Source: CAZDCD01 sp964503885
GTDB taxonomy: Bacteria > Bacteroidota > Bacteroidia > Bacteroidales > UBA10428
Length of the DNA stretch: 62,986 nucleotides
Assembly (NCBI GenBank): GCA_964503885.1
Contig: CAZDCD010000025.1
Span: 1-62,986 of the forward strand
Direction: 5' to 3'
Under the pieces are notes generated by a model. The model was not told the origin of the DNA. It made no database searches and worked only from the letters and a program-made list of their open reading frames with translations. Positions within the stretch are counted from its first letter, which is position 1, and every line of letters starts with the position of its first letter. The position numbers and the translations under genes were made by a program. This document shows, piece after piece, positions 36,092 to 44,620 of this stretch.

Positions 36092-37303
36092 TTATTTAAT
36101 CTTGTATGCGATCAGGGTGTTTCCATGCCTCAGATACAGTTTCTCATTATGAATGACCGGATGAGCCCAGTGCGGATCGGATCCCATGGTAACCATTGTT
36201 TTTCCCAATATTCTGAATTCTTTCGGATTTGCTTCAGCCATGGCAAGTTCACCCCGTTCGGAGTAACAGAAAATCAATCTGTCTGCAGCAATGACAACCC
36301 CTTTACCAATGTCCGATGCGGCATACCGGTTTTCTCCCGTATTCCAGTCGATGCAAAACCATTGCCTGTTGTTGTCTCCCGATCCGTAAATAAAGCCGTC
36401 CAACAGCACCGCTCCGCCGATTCTGCTGTCGAGTGAATTGTTGAACCACTCCTTCGTCACAGAACTCCCGTCCTCACTCAAATCAAGCTTAACTCCTCCC
36501 TGCCCGTATCCGCTGAAACAATATACGGCACCATTGTGATAGATGGGGGTATTGGCATGAACCGACCACCTGTTGGTTTGCGAATGAGACCATAGCAATT
36601 TGCCCGTTTTCACGTCTATTCCAAGAATGTTGTTTGCAGTCATCGTAACCAGAATTTTCCTGGCCGGAAGTTCTATGAGCATGGGACTGCAATATGCCGA
36701 AAGATCTCCTTTTCCCGGACAGGACCATATCACTTCACCTGAAAACCGGTTTAGAGCTACCACATTGTTATTTTTGCCACCCGGAGTACAGAATATCTTA
36801 TCTCCGTCGATAAGCAATGATTCTGTAACACCCCATCGTATATTTTCCCCGTCCAGATCATTAAATATATCCTTCGCCCATTTTATTTTACCGGTAGAGG
36901 TTTCCATACATACCAGCTTACCAATAGCTGACAGCATGTACAGAAATTCCCCGTCGATGGTGGGGGTTGAACGGCTTCCCGGATAACTTTCGGTAAATTC
37001 CTCACCATATGGGAAGGCATTCAGTAATTTTCCTTCTTCCGAAAGCACAAAAATGGTTCCGGTTGTACCCACCATACCACTTACAAATATTTTCCCGTTG
37101 GCAAAAGCCGGGGACGAATACCCCTGGCCCAGGTCATCGAAATGCCATAAGATCTCAGGTCCTCCGTCAGACCACTGCCGCAACAATCCACTCGCGGGGT
37201 ATACTCCGTTACCCTCCGGGCCTCTCCATTTTGTCGGATTTTGTGAGTTAACCTGCAAAAATACCGTAAATGCGATCAGAAACATCAATGTTTGTTTTTT
37301 CAT
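36092..37303 (-). CDS. Secreted PQQ-like (WRGP-type) beta-propeller protein
   Basis: The 403-residue protein starts at ATG 37303, where a signal peptide (KKQTLMFLIAFTVFLQVNSQ) begins; a frame back to 37336 would spoil it. The mature N-terminus KWRGPEGNGVYPASGLLRQW is the WRGP lead-in shared by many propellers of Bacteroidota and Planctomycetes. Blades show SGEVIWSCPG, TGKLLWSHSQ and STGKIKWAKD. It is the first gene of the redox cluster, 30 bases downstream of a canonical promoter. Confidence 0.87.
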   Translation of the reverse strand: MKKQTLMFLIAFTVFLQVNSQNPTKWRGPEGNGVYPASGLLRQWSDGGPEILWHFDDLGQGYSSPAFANGKIFVSGMVGTTGTIFVLSEEGKLLNAFPYGEEFTESYPGSRSTPTIDGEFLYMLSAIGKLVCMETSTGKIKWAKDIFNDLDGENIRWGVTESLLIDGDKIFCTPGGKNNNVVALNRFSGEVIWSCPGKGDLSAYCSPMLIELPARKILVTMTANNILGIDVKTGKLLWSHSQTNRWSVHANTPIYHNGAVYCFSGYGQGGVKLDLSEDGSSVTKEWFNNSLDSRIGGAVLLDGFIYGSGDNNRQWFCIDWNTGENRYAASDIGKGVVIAADRLIFCYSERGELAMAEANPKEFRILGKTMVTMGSDPHWAHPVIHNEKLYLRHGNTLIAYKIK

Positions 37304-37333
37304 AAATATGATATTAAATAAGGTATATATGTT

Positions 37334-37364
37334 CAAATTTAAAATATTTTACTTTCAGGTCAAA
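37334..37364 (-). promoter_or_regulatory. Canonical Bacteroidota promoter for the redox cluster
   Basis: On the minus strand TTTG (37361-37364) is followed after exactly 19 bases by TAAATTTG (37334-37341), a full match to the -33 TTTG and -7 TAnnTTTG consensus. Transcription should start near 37327, about 24 bases before the first propeller's ATG. It is one of only two perfect two-part matches noted in this window (the other precedes argR). Confidence 0.8.
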
Positions 37365-37518
37365 ACAAATGAATTCCACCGGCATTTATTTATTTCAGTT
37401 CTAATTAAGGATGAAAATTAATGCGCCGGAACATGAATGCATTATTTAACATTGCTTTAACATTTGCAGGAATTTGATTTTTTGAATTTGCCCCAATTCA
37501 GATTCCAGGAGATGCTGA

Positions 37519-37872
37519 TTATTTAAAATCATCCACCACATTCAGGGTAATTACCCTAATTTCCGGCTTTGCAAATACTTTTCTTGTATATCTCCCGGTA
37601 AATGTTACTTTATTCCCGGCTTTCAGGTACTTTGATTCCTTTTTGAATGCCGAAAGGTCGAGGATCATTGTAATCCGATCCGTATCCCCGACGACAAATT
37701 CTCTTTTCCCTGTATGGACTGAAATAACTCCGGCCGATTTGACTATCTGCCCGTTTTTTGCATGAAGTTTTATGCATTTCAGCGAATATTCCCTGCTTTC
37801 AGGAATACCCCTTGAGCAGCCGGTGAAAGCTAACAGGACCGCAGCCAGACAAATAGCTGTAAATGTATTCAT
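37519..37872 (-). CDS. Small OB-fold-like lipoprotein
   Basis: The 117-residue protein starts at ATG 37872 (NTFTAICLAAVLLAFTGCSRG), giving a lipobox LAFTGC with acylated Cys; the longer frame back to 37929 overlaps the Nudix gene. The mature part, about 95 residues, is all beta (LKCIKLHAKNGQIVKSAGVISVH, KAGNKVTFTGRYTRKV), suggesting an OB-like barrel. No named family is recognised. It is coupled to the Nudix gene (1-base spacing). Confidence 0.7.
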   Translation of the reverse strand: MNTFTAICLAAVLLAFTGCSRGIPESREYSLKCIKLHAKNGQIVKSAGVISVHTGKREFVVGDTDRITMILDLSAFKKESKYLKAGNKVTFTGRYTRKVFAKPEIRVITLNVVDDFK

Positions 37873-37873
37873 A

Positions 37874-38491
37874 TCAATCGCAATAAGCAGGTTTCCCGGG
37901 ATCATCCCTGAACGAGAATACCATCTCAATCTGCTTCTCCGTAACCCTTGTCAGCGAAAGCGGAGGCAAATCATGAGGACCAAAAAAACCCACCTGGCTT
38001 GTTTCCATACCGGTTTTCAAGGTACCTCCTTTCTCTTCGCAAAGAATGAAAAATTTATATACATGAAACAGGTCAGGAGGATGAGCATGCGATCGCTTGT
38101 CGAGTACAGCCAGGAGTCTTAGCGGTTCAACCTCAAGCCCGGCTTCTTCCCTGACTTCTTTGGCAGCTACCTCAAAAGGGGTCAATCCGATGTCCGCCCA
38201 ACCCCCCGGAATTGACCATAGCCCGTCGATAGTTTCCCGAACCATAAGAATTTTGTCGCCTCTGAATACCACTCCCCGGATGTCCACTTTCGGGGTCTGA
38301 TAGCCGCTCTCATTTGCAAAGATATCCCTGAGATGTTGCATCTTAAGCCCGGTAAATTCACGGACAATTCTCAGACTGATCTCCCTCAGCTGGTTATAGC
38401 GTTCAGTATCGTATTTGCTTTGTGAAAACGCCAGACCGGCCTGGGCGACCGACTGGATCTGCTTTGCCAATTCCAACCATTCCAGAGCCAT
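37874..38491 (-). CDS. Nudix hydrolase with N-terminal Nudix_N domain
   Basis: The 205-residue protein has an N-terminal helical domain (LELAKQIQSVAQAGLAFSQSKYDTERYNQLREIS) seen in COG1051-type Nudix enzymes, then a core with VDIRGVVFRGDKILMVRE and the Nudix box GGWADIGLTPFEVAAKEVREEAGL. The usual first Glu of the box is Asp and the Arg is Lys; the metal-binding EE pair is intact. Likely substrates are nucleoside diphosphates linked to another group, such as ADP-ribose. It is read with the small lipoprotein. Confidence 0.88.
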   Translation of the reverse strand: MALEWLELAKQIQSVAQAGLAFSQSKYDTERYNQLREISLRIVREFTGLKMQHLRDIFANESGYQTPKVDIRGVVFRGDKILMVRETIDGLWSIPGGWADIGLTPFEVAAKEVREEAGLEVEPLRLLAVLDKRSHAHPPDLFHVYKFFILCEEKGGTLKTGMETSQVGFFGPHDLPPLSLTRVTEKQIEMVFSFRDDPGKPAYCD

Positions 38492-38663
38492 AAAAATATC
38501 CCGATAAAAATAAAATGTTAAACCTGGGAAATTCTCCCCGGCAAGTATACTGATAAAATTAATAAAACATTCTGTTCCGGAGCAGGGTTTTAGTTCACCT
38601 GACTAATATTTTAGCCTTCAATAATTAAGCATTGATCTTAAATTCGTAATTTAGTTTAAAAAA

Positions 38664-39416
38664 ATGGCCGCTAAAAACACCAATCAGAAAAAAGGAATTT
38701 GCCAGGTATGCGGGAAGACTTACAACAAATCACAACTTTATCCGGCAGAATTGATCAGACCGGGATTAGCCGAATACATCAAAGAATCTTTTCCTGACTT
38801 GGAAGATAAGGGATATGTCTGTCTGAACGACCTGCACAAATACCGGATCGGATTTGTAGGATTCTTGATGAAAAAGGAACTCGGTGAAGCCGAAGAACTT
38901 GAACAGGAGGTTATTCATAGCCTCGAGGAACAGGAACTGGTTTCCAGAAATGTAAATACCGAATTCGATGAAAAAATAGGATTTGGGGACCGGCTTGCAG
39001 ATAAGATCGCATCTTTTGGAGGAAGCTGGAAATTCATAATCCTGTTTGGTATTATCATGTTTTCCTGGATAAGTATAAATACTTACTTATTATTGTCAAA
39101 ACCTTTTGACCCTTACCCGTTTATCCTTCTTAATCTCATTTTATCTTGTCTTGCTGCCCTACAAGCCCCTGTTATTATGATGAGCCAGAACAGGCAGGAA
39201 TCAAAAGACCGGCTTCGGTCGGAACATGATTATAAGGTAAACCTGAAAGCCGAGCTTGAGATCCGGCACCTGAATGAAAAACTCGATTTTCTGTTGATGA
39301 AACAGTGGCAACGGTTGTTGGAAATACAGGGAATGCAGACAGAACTCATGGAGGAGATACTTGAATATAAATCTTCCAAAAAACCAGGGGCTGCAAATAA
39401 ACAGAAGAAAACATAG
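38664..39416 (+). CDS. DUF1003 membrane protein with Cys-containing N-terminus
   Basis: The 250-residue protein has two membrane helices (about residues 126-145 and 152-173) inside the DUF1003 core: FGGSWKFIILFGIIMFSWISIN, PYPFILLNLILSCLAALQAPVIMMSQNRQ and a charged coil after it (RHLNEKLDFLL). The N-terminal 55 residues have CQVCGKTYNKSQL and a later Cys, a possible small metal site. The function of DUF1003 is unknown. It stands alone, convergent with corA. Confidence 0.88.
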   Translation: MAAKNTNQKKGICQVCGKTYNKSQLYPAELIRPGLAEYIKESFPDLEDKGYVCLNDLHKYRIGFVGFLMKKELGEAEELEQEVIHSLEEQELVSRNVNTEFDEKIGFGDRLADKIASFGGSWKFIILFGIIMFSWISINTYLLLSKPFDPYPFILLNLILSCLAALQAPVIMMSQNRQESKDRLRSEHDYKVNLKAELEIRHLNEKLDFLLMKQWQRLLEIQGMQTELMEEILEYKSSKKPGAANKQKKT

Positions 39417-39482
39417 ACCGGTACGTTACGGCTTATCCTCGGAAAGATTAAGACGGCATTTCCAGATTAGCCGGGAACTGCA

Positions 39483-40577
39483 CTACAAAAATCCCTTCTT
39501 TTTCATAAAGATCACCATGATCAGGCCTACGACAATAATCAGGCCCAATGCGAAAAAATAACCATAATCCCACTTCAATTCAGGAATATACTTAAAATTC
39601 ATTCCGTAAATGCCGGCAATCAGGGTAAGTGGAATGAAAATGGTAGCTATAGTGGTTAAAATTTTCATGGTCTGGTTCATGTTATGGTTCATATTCGAAC
39701 TGTTCAGTTCAATAAGCGAAGATGCAAATTCACGGTATGAATCATACGCCTGGGAAAGTTGTACAATATGGTCATACACATCACGCACAAAAATATTGTT
39801 TGAATCATCAATGAGGTCAAATTCATCCTTGAGGATCATGTTCACAGCCTTTTCAAGGGAGACAAGCGTTTTCCTAAGGCTAACCAGGTCTTTTTTCGTA
39901 TGGTGTATGCTGCCAATCTTGTTATCCCTGGGATTTTCAATGAGCTGGTTTTCAAGTTCTTCAAGCCTGTTGTATATCGCGTCAAAGACAATATAGTAGT
40001 TGTCCACCAGGCTATCGAGGATCAGGTAGAACAGGTAATCGGCTTTTTTCAACCTTGCCCTGTTCTTCACCGATTCAAGCCTGCTTTTCAGGACACCGAA
40101 GATCTCTTCGTCGGTGTCGGCAAATGAGATCAGAAACGATTTGCCCAGGATCAAGCTTACATGACTTTCCAGCAATTCACCCTGATCTGTGAAGCGTATG
40201 TATTTCAGGGTCAGGAATAACTGGTCGTCGGATTCTTCGATCTTAGGCAAATGCCCTGTATTTAATACATCTTCAAGGGTCAGTGGATGAATTTGAAAAT
40301 AATTCCCGATTTCTTCAATAAATGTAATATTGGCTAAATTGTTGATATGAATCCAGTTCACTACTTTTTCATCGATTTTTTTGGCAAGCGAACCCATGCC
40401 GGTATACGTATCGGATGAATACTGTTGCGTATTGTACTGAACCAGGTCAAGTTTCACAGGTTTTTCCGGAGCAGTACCGGTATAGATCAAACTACCCGGG
40501 GGCTGACCTGCTGTTCTGGACAGGCTTAGCTTTGTGCTGATCCTTCGGATGGGTTTTGACAGATCTTTTAACTTCAT
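39483..40577 (-). CDS. corA: CorA-type Mg2+/Co2+ transporter
   Basis: The 364-residue protein has the CorA layout: a long cytoplasmic alpha/beta and helical funnel (LTLEDVLNTGHLPKIEE, LEELENQLIENPRD), then two C-terminal membrane helices (TIFIPLTLIAGIYGMNFKY with the selectivity motif GMN, and YFFALGLIIVVGLIMVIF) and a basic tail KKKGFL. It forms a pentameric divalent cation channel in the inner membrane. Its neighbours give no further clue. Confidence 0.93.
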   Translation of the reverse strand: MKLKDLSKPIRRISTKLSLSRTAGQPPGSLIYTGTAPEKPVKLDLVQYNTQQYSSDTYTGMGSLAKKIDEKVVNWIHINNLANITFIEEIGNYFQIHPLTLEDVLNTGHLPKIEESDDQLFLTLKYIRFTDQGELLESHVSLILGKSFLISFADTDEEIFGVLKSRLESVKNRARLKKADYLFYLILDSLVDNYYIVFDAIYNRLEELENQLIENPRDNKIGSIHHTKKDLVSLRKTLVSLEKAVNMILKDEFDLIDDSNNIFVRDVYDHIVQLSQAYDSYREFASSLIELNSSNMNHNMNQTMKILTTIATIFIPLTLIAGIYGMNFKYIPELKWDYGYFFALGLIIVVGLIMVIFMKKKGFL

Positions 40578-40701
40578 GTCCGCTTGTATTATCCTGTAAT
40601 TTTAAGGAAAATTCCGTGCAATTAAAAACTCTCACAACCAAGGTTGAGAACTTAATGCTGCGATTCGTATGCAGCAACCACCCGGTGCGAGGATTCTGTT
40701 C

Positions 40702-43700
40702 CTACTTATACTCGTCCCAGCTTTTAATGGCAATATCTTCGATACTTAGTTTGCAGACCGCTGTAAGAAAAGCACTGGCAAGCCGTGCATTGGTGATCAG
40801 TGGAATATTGAAATCGACTGCACTTCTCCGGATGGTATAATCGTTGCTCAATTCTGTTGAAGTCAGGTCCTTGGGAATGTTGATCACAAGGTCGATCTTT
40901 CGTTCCCTGAGGTATGTCAGGGTGTTGGGCTGTTTTTTTTCATCGGGCCAGTGCAGCACCGTTGATTCGATGCCATTTTGTTTCAGAAAGTCAGCAGTGC
41001 CCCGGGTAGCGAAAAGGGTATAGCCTTTTTCCGCCAGCATCCTGCAGCTGTTCACCATCTCAATTTTCGAACGCACCGGACCGGTTGACAACAGGATATT
41101 TTTTTTGGGAATATTGTATCCGACGCTTAGCATCGATTTCAGAATGGCTTCGTAGAAATTCTCTCCGATGCATCCGACTTCACCGGTTGATGCCATATCC
41201 ACACCAAGAATAGGGTCGGCCCTGTGCAGCCTCGAAAAGGAAAACTGGGGTGCCTTGATCCCGATATAGTCGAGATCGAACACCGATTTTCCCGGTTTTT
41301 CGACTTCCAGTCCCAACATAATTCGTGTGGCAATATCAATAAAATTGATTTTGAGCACTTTGGAAACGAAAGGAAAACTTCTTGAAGCACGCAGGTTGCA
41401 TTCGATCACCTTGATATCGTTATCTTTGGCCAGGAACTGAATATTGAACGGACCGTTGATGTTCAGTGCTTTGGCAATCTGACGTGAGATCTTTTTGATC
41501 CGCCGCATGGTTTCGAAATATATCTTCTGCGCCGGAAAAACCATGGTGGCATCGCCCGAATGAACACCCGCAAATTCAACATGTTCGCTGATAGCATATA
41601 CTATGAGCTCACCGTCACTGGCTACCGCATCAATTTCAATTTCCTTTGCCTGCTGGATAAACTCAGACACCACAACAGGATATTGTTTGGATACTTTTGC
41701 AGCCAGGTTTAAGAAATGTTTCATCTCGTCATTATTCGAAACCACATTCATAGCAGCTCCCGAAAGAACATACGACGGCCTGATCAGCAAGGGAAATCCC
41801 ACATGATCGACAAACTGCTGGATATCTTCAACGCTTGTAAGCTCTTTCCAGCCGGGCTGATCGATACCCAATTCATCACAAAGCATAGAGAATTTATTCC
41901 TGTTTTCGGCGTTATCGATAGACAAAGGTGATGTTCCCAGCACATTGATCTTCGCATTGTATAGACGCATGGCCAGGTTATTCGGAATTTGTCCGCCCGT
42001 AGAAATAATTACACCTTTGGGATTTTCCAGCTCAATGATATCAAGAACCCTCTCGAAAGATAACTCATCAAAATAGAGCCTGTCGCACACATCGTAGTCG
42101 GTGCTAACCGTTTCGGGATTATAATTGATCATTACCGACCGGTATCCCTCCTTGTTAATGGTAAACAACGCATTTACCCCGCACCAGTCAAATTCCACAC
42201 TGCTTCCGATCCGGTAGGCTCCGGAACCGAGCACCACCACTGACATGAAATCGTCGGAAAAATCGATGTCATGAGATGAGGCACTGTAAGTGAGGTACAG
42301 GTAATTCGTCATGGCAGGGTATTCTGCTGCCAGGGTATCGATCTGCTTCACATAAGGAATGATGCCTTTTTTTTTCCGGTAATTGCGCACCCTCATCAGG
42401 CCCTCTTCAATATACTCGTTCACGCTTTTAAGCACGAAGCGTGCGATCTGAAAATCAGAAAATCCGGTGACCTTGGCCCTACGCAAGAGATCTTCCGGGA
42501 TGCAGTCAAGCTTATCACATAATTCAAGATCGCTTTTCAGATCGTAAATATTTTTAAGCTTGTACAGAAACCACGGATCGATCCGGGTCAGTTTATAAAT
42601 ACGGTCAATGGTATATCCTTTGTCAAAGGCATCGGCAATGACAAATATCCTCATGTCGGTGGGTTCCTTCAACTCTCTTTCGATATCTTCAAATTCAAGA
42701 TCACGGTTTCCGATAAATCCGTGCATACCCTGCCCGATCATCCGGAGACCTTTCTGAATAGCCTCTTCAAAAGTTCTGCCAATAGCCATTACTTCTCCCA
42801 CACTCTTCATACTGCTGCCGATCTGTTTTGATACGCCGATGAACTTGTTCAGGTCCCATCGCGGTATTTTGCACACAATATAATCGAGGGCAGGTTCAAA
42901 GAAAGCCGATGTTGTTTTTGTTATTGAGTTTTTTATCTCATGCAATCCATATCCAACGGCAAGTTTTGCAGCGACAAAGGCAAGCGGATATCCCGTAGCC
43001 TTTGATGCCAGTGCGCTTGATCGTGATAATCGGGCATTAACCTCAATGACCCTGTAATCTTCAGAGTATGGATCAAGAGCGTACTGAATATTGCATTCTC
43101 CTACAATACCTATATGGCGTATTATTTTTATCGCAAGCTGCCTCAGGAAGTGGTACTCGGTGTTTGTAAGCGTCTGTGAGGGAGCAACAACAATACTTTC
43201 ACCGGTATGTATCCCTAGAGGGTCGAAATTCTCCATGTTACAAACTGTAATGCAATTATCGTACTGATCCCTCACGACTTCGTATTCAACCTCTTTCCAT
43301 CCTTTCAGGGATTTCTCCACGAGGATCTGCCCGCTGTAAGAAAATGCATTTTCCGCCCGTTTCCGCAACTCTTTTTCGTTACTGCTGAATCCGCTGCCCT
43401 GACCACCAAGGGTATATGCTGCGCGGATAATGACCGGATAACCGAGATTTTCTGAGGCATGAACGGCATCTTCAACATTTGTTACGGCAAGGCTTTCTAT
43501 GGTTTTAACCTGAATTTCATTCAGCTTCCTGATGAACAGGTCCCTGTCCTCCGTATCCATGATGGCCTGAATAGGTGTTCCCAGCACATTAACATTATTG
43601 CGTTCAAACGTACCGTTTTTGAACAGTGCTATTCCGCAATTTAGAGCGGTTTGCCCGCCGAAGGACAAAAGAATACCATCCGGTTTCTCCTTGACAATCA

Positions 43701-43923
43701 CTTTTTCCACGAAATACGGGGTAACCGGCAGGAAGTATATTTTGTCCGCAATTCCTTCCGATGTCTGAACTGTTGCTATGTTCGGATTGATCAGTACCGT
43801 ATAGATCCCTTCCTCCCTCAGGGCTTTCAGTGCCTGCGATCCGGAATAATCAAATTCTCCCGCTTCACCGATTTTTAACGCTCCGGAGCCAAGGACTATG
43901 ACTTTTTTTATGCTCTTATCCAT
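40702..43923 (-). CDS. carB: Carbamoyl-phosphate synthase large subunit
   Basis: The 1,073-residue protein has the two homologous ATP-grasp halves: first half with IKKVIVLGSGALKIGEAGEFDYSGSQALKALREEG and EVNARLSRSSALASKATGYPLA, second half with VVVLGSGAYRIGSSVEFDWCGVNA and ECNLRASRSFPFVSKVLKIN, then an MGS-like allosteric domain (LFATRGTADFLKQNGIES). It makes carbamoyl phosphate for arginine and pyrimidines using ammonia from the small subunit. No carA is present on either side. It is divergent from argR, sharing a 120-base region with an ARG box. Confidence 0.98.
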   Translation of the reverse strand: MDKSIKKVIVLGSGALKIGEAGEFDYSGSQALKALREEGIYTVLINPNIATVQTSEGIADKIYFLPVTPYFVEKVIVKEKPDGILLSFGGQTALNCGIALFKNGTFERNNVNVLGTPIQAIMDTEDRDLFIRKLNEIQVKTIESLAVTNVEDAVHASENLGYPVIIRAAYTLGGQGSGFSSNEKELRKRAENAFSYSGQILVEKSLKGWKEVEYEVVRDQYDNCITVCNMENFDPLGIHTGESIVVAPSQTLTNTEYHFLRQLAIKIIRHIGIVGECNIQYALDPYSEDYRVIEVNARLSRSSALASKATGYPLAFVAAKLAVGYGLHEIKNSITKTTSAFFEPALDYIVCKIPRWDLNKFIGVSKQIGSSMKSVGEVMAIGRTFEEAIQKGLRMIGQGMHGFIGNRDLEFEDIERELKEPTDMRIFVIADAFDKGYTIDRIYKLTRIDPWFLYKLKNIYDLKSDLELCDKLDCIPEDLLRRAKVTGFSDFQIARFVLKSVNEYIEEGLMRVRNYRKKKGIIPYVKQIDTLAAEYPAMTNYLYLTYSASSHDIDFSDDFMSVVVLGSGAYRIGSSVEFDWCGVNALFTINKEGYRSVMINYNPETVSTDYDVCDRLYFDELSFERVLDIIELENPKGVIISTGGQIPNNLAMRLYNAKINVLGTSPLSIDNAENRNKFSMLCDELGIDQPGWKELTSVEDIQQFVDHVGFPLLIRPSYVLSGAAMNVVSNNDEMKHFLNLAAKVSKQYPVVVSEFIQQAKEIEIDAVASDGELIVYAISEHVEFAGVHSGDATMVFPAQKIYFETMRRIKKISRQIAKALNINGPFNIQFLAKDNDIKVIECNLRASRSFPFVSKVLKINFIDIATRIMLGLEVEKPGKSVFDLDYIGIKAPQFSFSRLHRADPILGVDMASTGEVGCIGENFYEAILKSMLSVGYNIPKKNILLSTGPVRSKIEMVNSCRMLAEKGYTLFATRGTADFLKQNGIESTVLHWPDEKKQPNTLTYLRERKIDLVINIPKDLTSTELSNDYTIRRSAVDFNIPLITNARLASAFLTAVCKLSIEDIAIKSWDEYK

Positions 43924-43958
43924 GCGGCAGATGATCTGGTCTCATAAAAAATTTGCGC

Positions 43959-43966
43959 CAAAAGTA
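43959..43966 (-). promoter_or_regulatory. Candidate -7 element for carB
   Basis: TACTTTTG on the minus strand matches TAnnTTTG fully, 36 bases before the carB start. The -33 region is not conserved. Confidence 0.45.
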
Positions 43967-43988
43967 CAAATTATTTGATAAAATATTC

Positions 43989-44019
43989 TTTGGAATCTAA
44001 CAAAATTTGTATAAATTTG
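43989..44019 (+). promoter_or_regulatory. Canonical promoter for argR
   Basis: TTTG (43989-43992), then 19 bases, then TAAATTTG (44012-44019): a perfect two-part Bacteroidota promoter. Transcription should start near 44026, right at the ARG box, leaving a leader of under 20 bases. Confidence 0.8.
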
Positions 44020-44026
44020 CACCTAA

Positions 44027-44044
44027 TTTGAATAAATATTCATA
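44027..44044 (+). promoter_or_regulatory. ARG box (ArgR operator) at the argR start
   Basis: TTTGAATAAATATTCATA contains TGAAT-AAAT-ATTCA, a perfect match to the palindromic ARG box core (TGAAT-WWWW-ATTCA) known from E. coli and Bacillus ArgR/AhrC. It overlaps the predicted start of transcription and reaches the argR start codon, so repressor binding should block argR, and perhaps the divergent carB. Confidence 0.75.
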
Positions 44045-44514
44045 TGGGGAACAGGACTGAAAGACTATTGGCAATTAAGAGCATTATTGCCACGAGAAAG
44101 ATTTCAAGCCAGGATGAATTGTTGCTGCTGCTCGATAAGAAAGGATTGAACTATACACAGGCAACACTTTCCCGTGATTTGAAATTTCTCAAAGTTAATA
44201 AAATTTCTGATCCGGAAAAGGGATATATCTATGAACTACCGGATCAGCATACGGTTTCGAATGAGGTAGCTGAAACTTACGCCGCCCAGGGGTTTGTTTC
44301 TATTCAGTTTGCAAACAGGCTTGGCATAATAAAAACGTTGCCCGGCTATGCAAGCAGTATTGCATCACTGATCGATAAAGCCGGTCCGTTCGAGATCGTG
44401 GGCACCATAGCGGGAGACGATACCATACTGATCATACCACACGATAATGTTACGGAAAAAGATGTGATCAACGCACTGATCTTAATTATTCCCGAGCTAA
44501 AAAATAAAATCTGA
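44044..44514 (+). CDS. argR: Arginine repressor ArgR
   Basis: The 156-residue protein has an N-terminal winged helix (ISSQDELLLLLDKKGLNYTQATLSRDLKFLKVNK, with the TQATLSRDL recognition helix) and a C-terminal hexamerisation/arginine-binding domain (LPGYASSIASLIDKAG, GTIAGDDTILII with the GDD motif that binds arginine). It should sense arginine and repress arginine synthesis genes. The ARG box overlapping its own start codon points to autorepression. argG and argH follow. Confidence 0.95.
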   Translation: MGNRTERLLAIKSIIATRKISSQDELLLLLDKKGLNYTQATLSRDLKFLKVNKISDPEKGYIYELPDQHTVSNEVAETYAAQGFVSIQFANRLGIIKTLPGYASSIASLIDKAGPFEIVGTIAGDDTILIIPHDNVTEKDVINALILIIPELKNKI

Positions 44515-44620
44515 CAGGCTGGCCGATGTAATAATGTAATTCTTTTCATAGGTACACCATAAATTTCATGAATTTACAACAGTCAGCCTTCTTTATCATT
44601 TACATTTAAAACCATGCATC

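Noticed and set aside
40578..40701. Inverted repeats TGCTGC/GCAGCA and an imperfect CTCACAACC/GGTTGAG between carB and corA
   Set aside because: Short or imperfect stems without a T-run on either strand; not enough to call a terminator.
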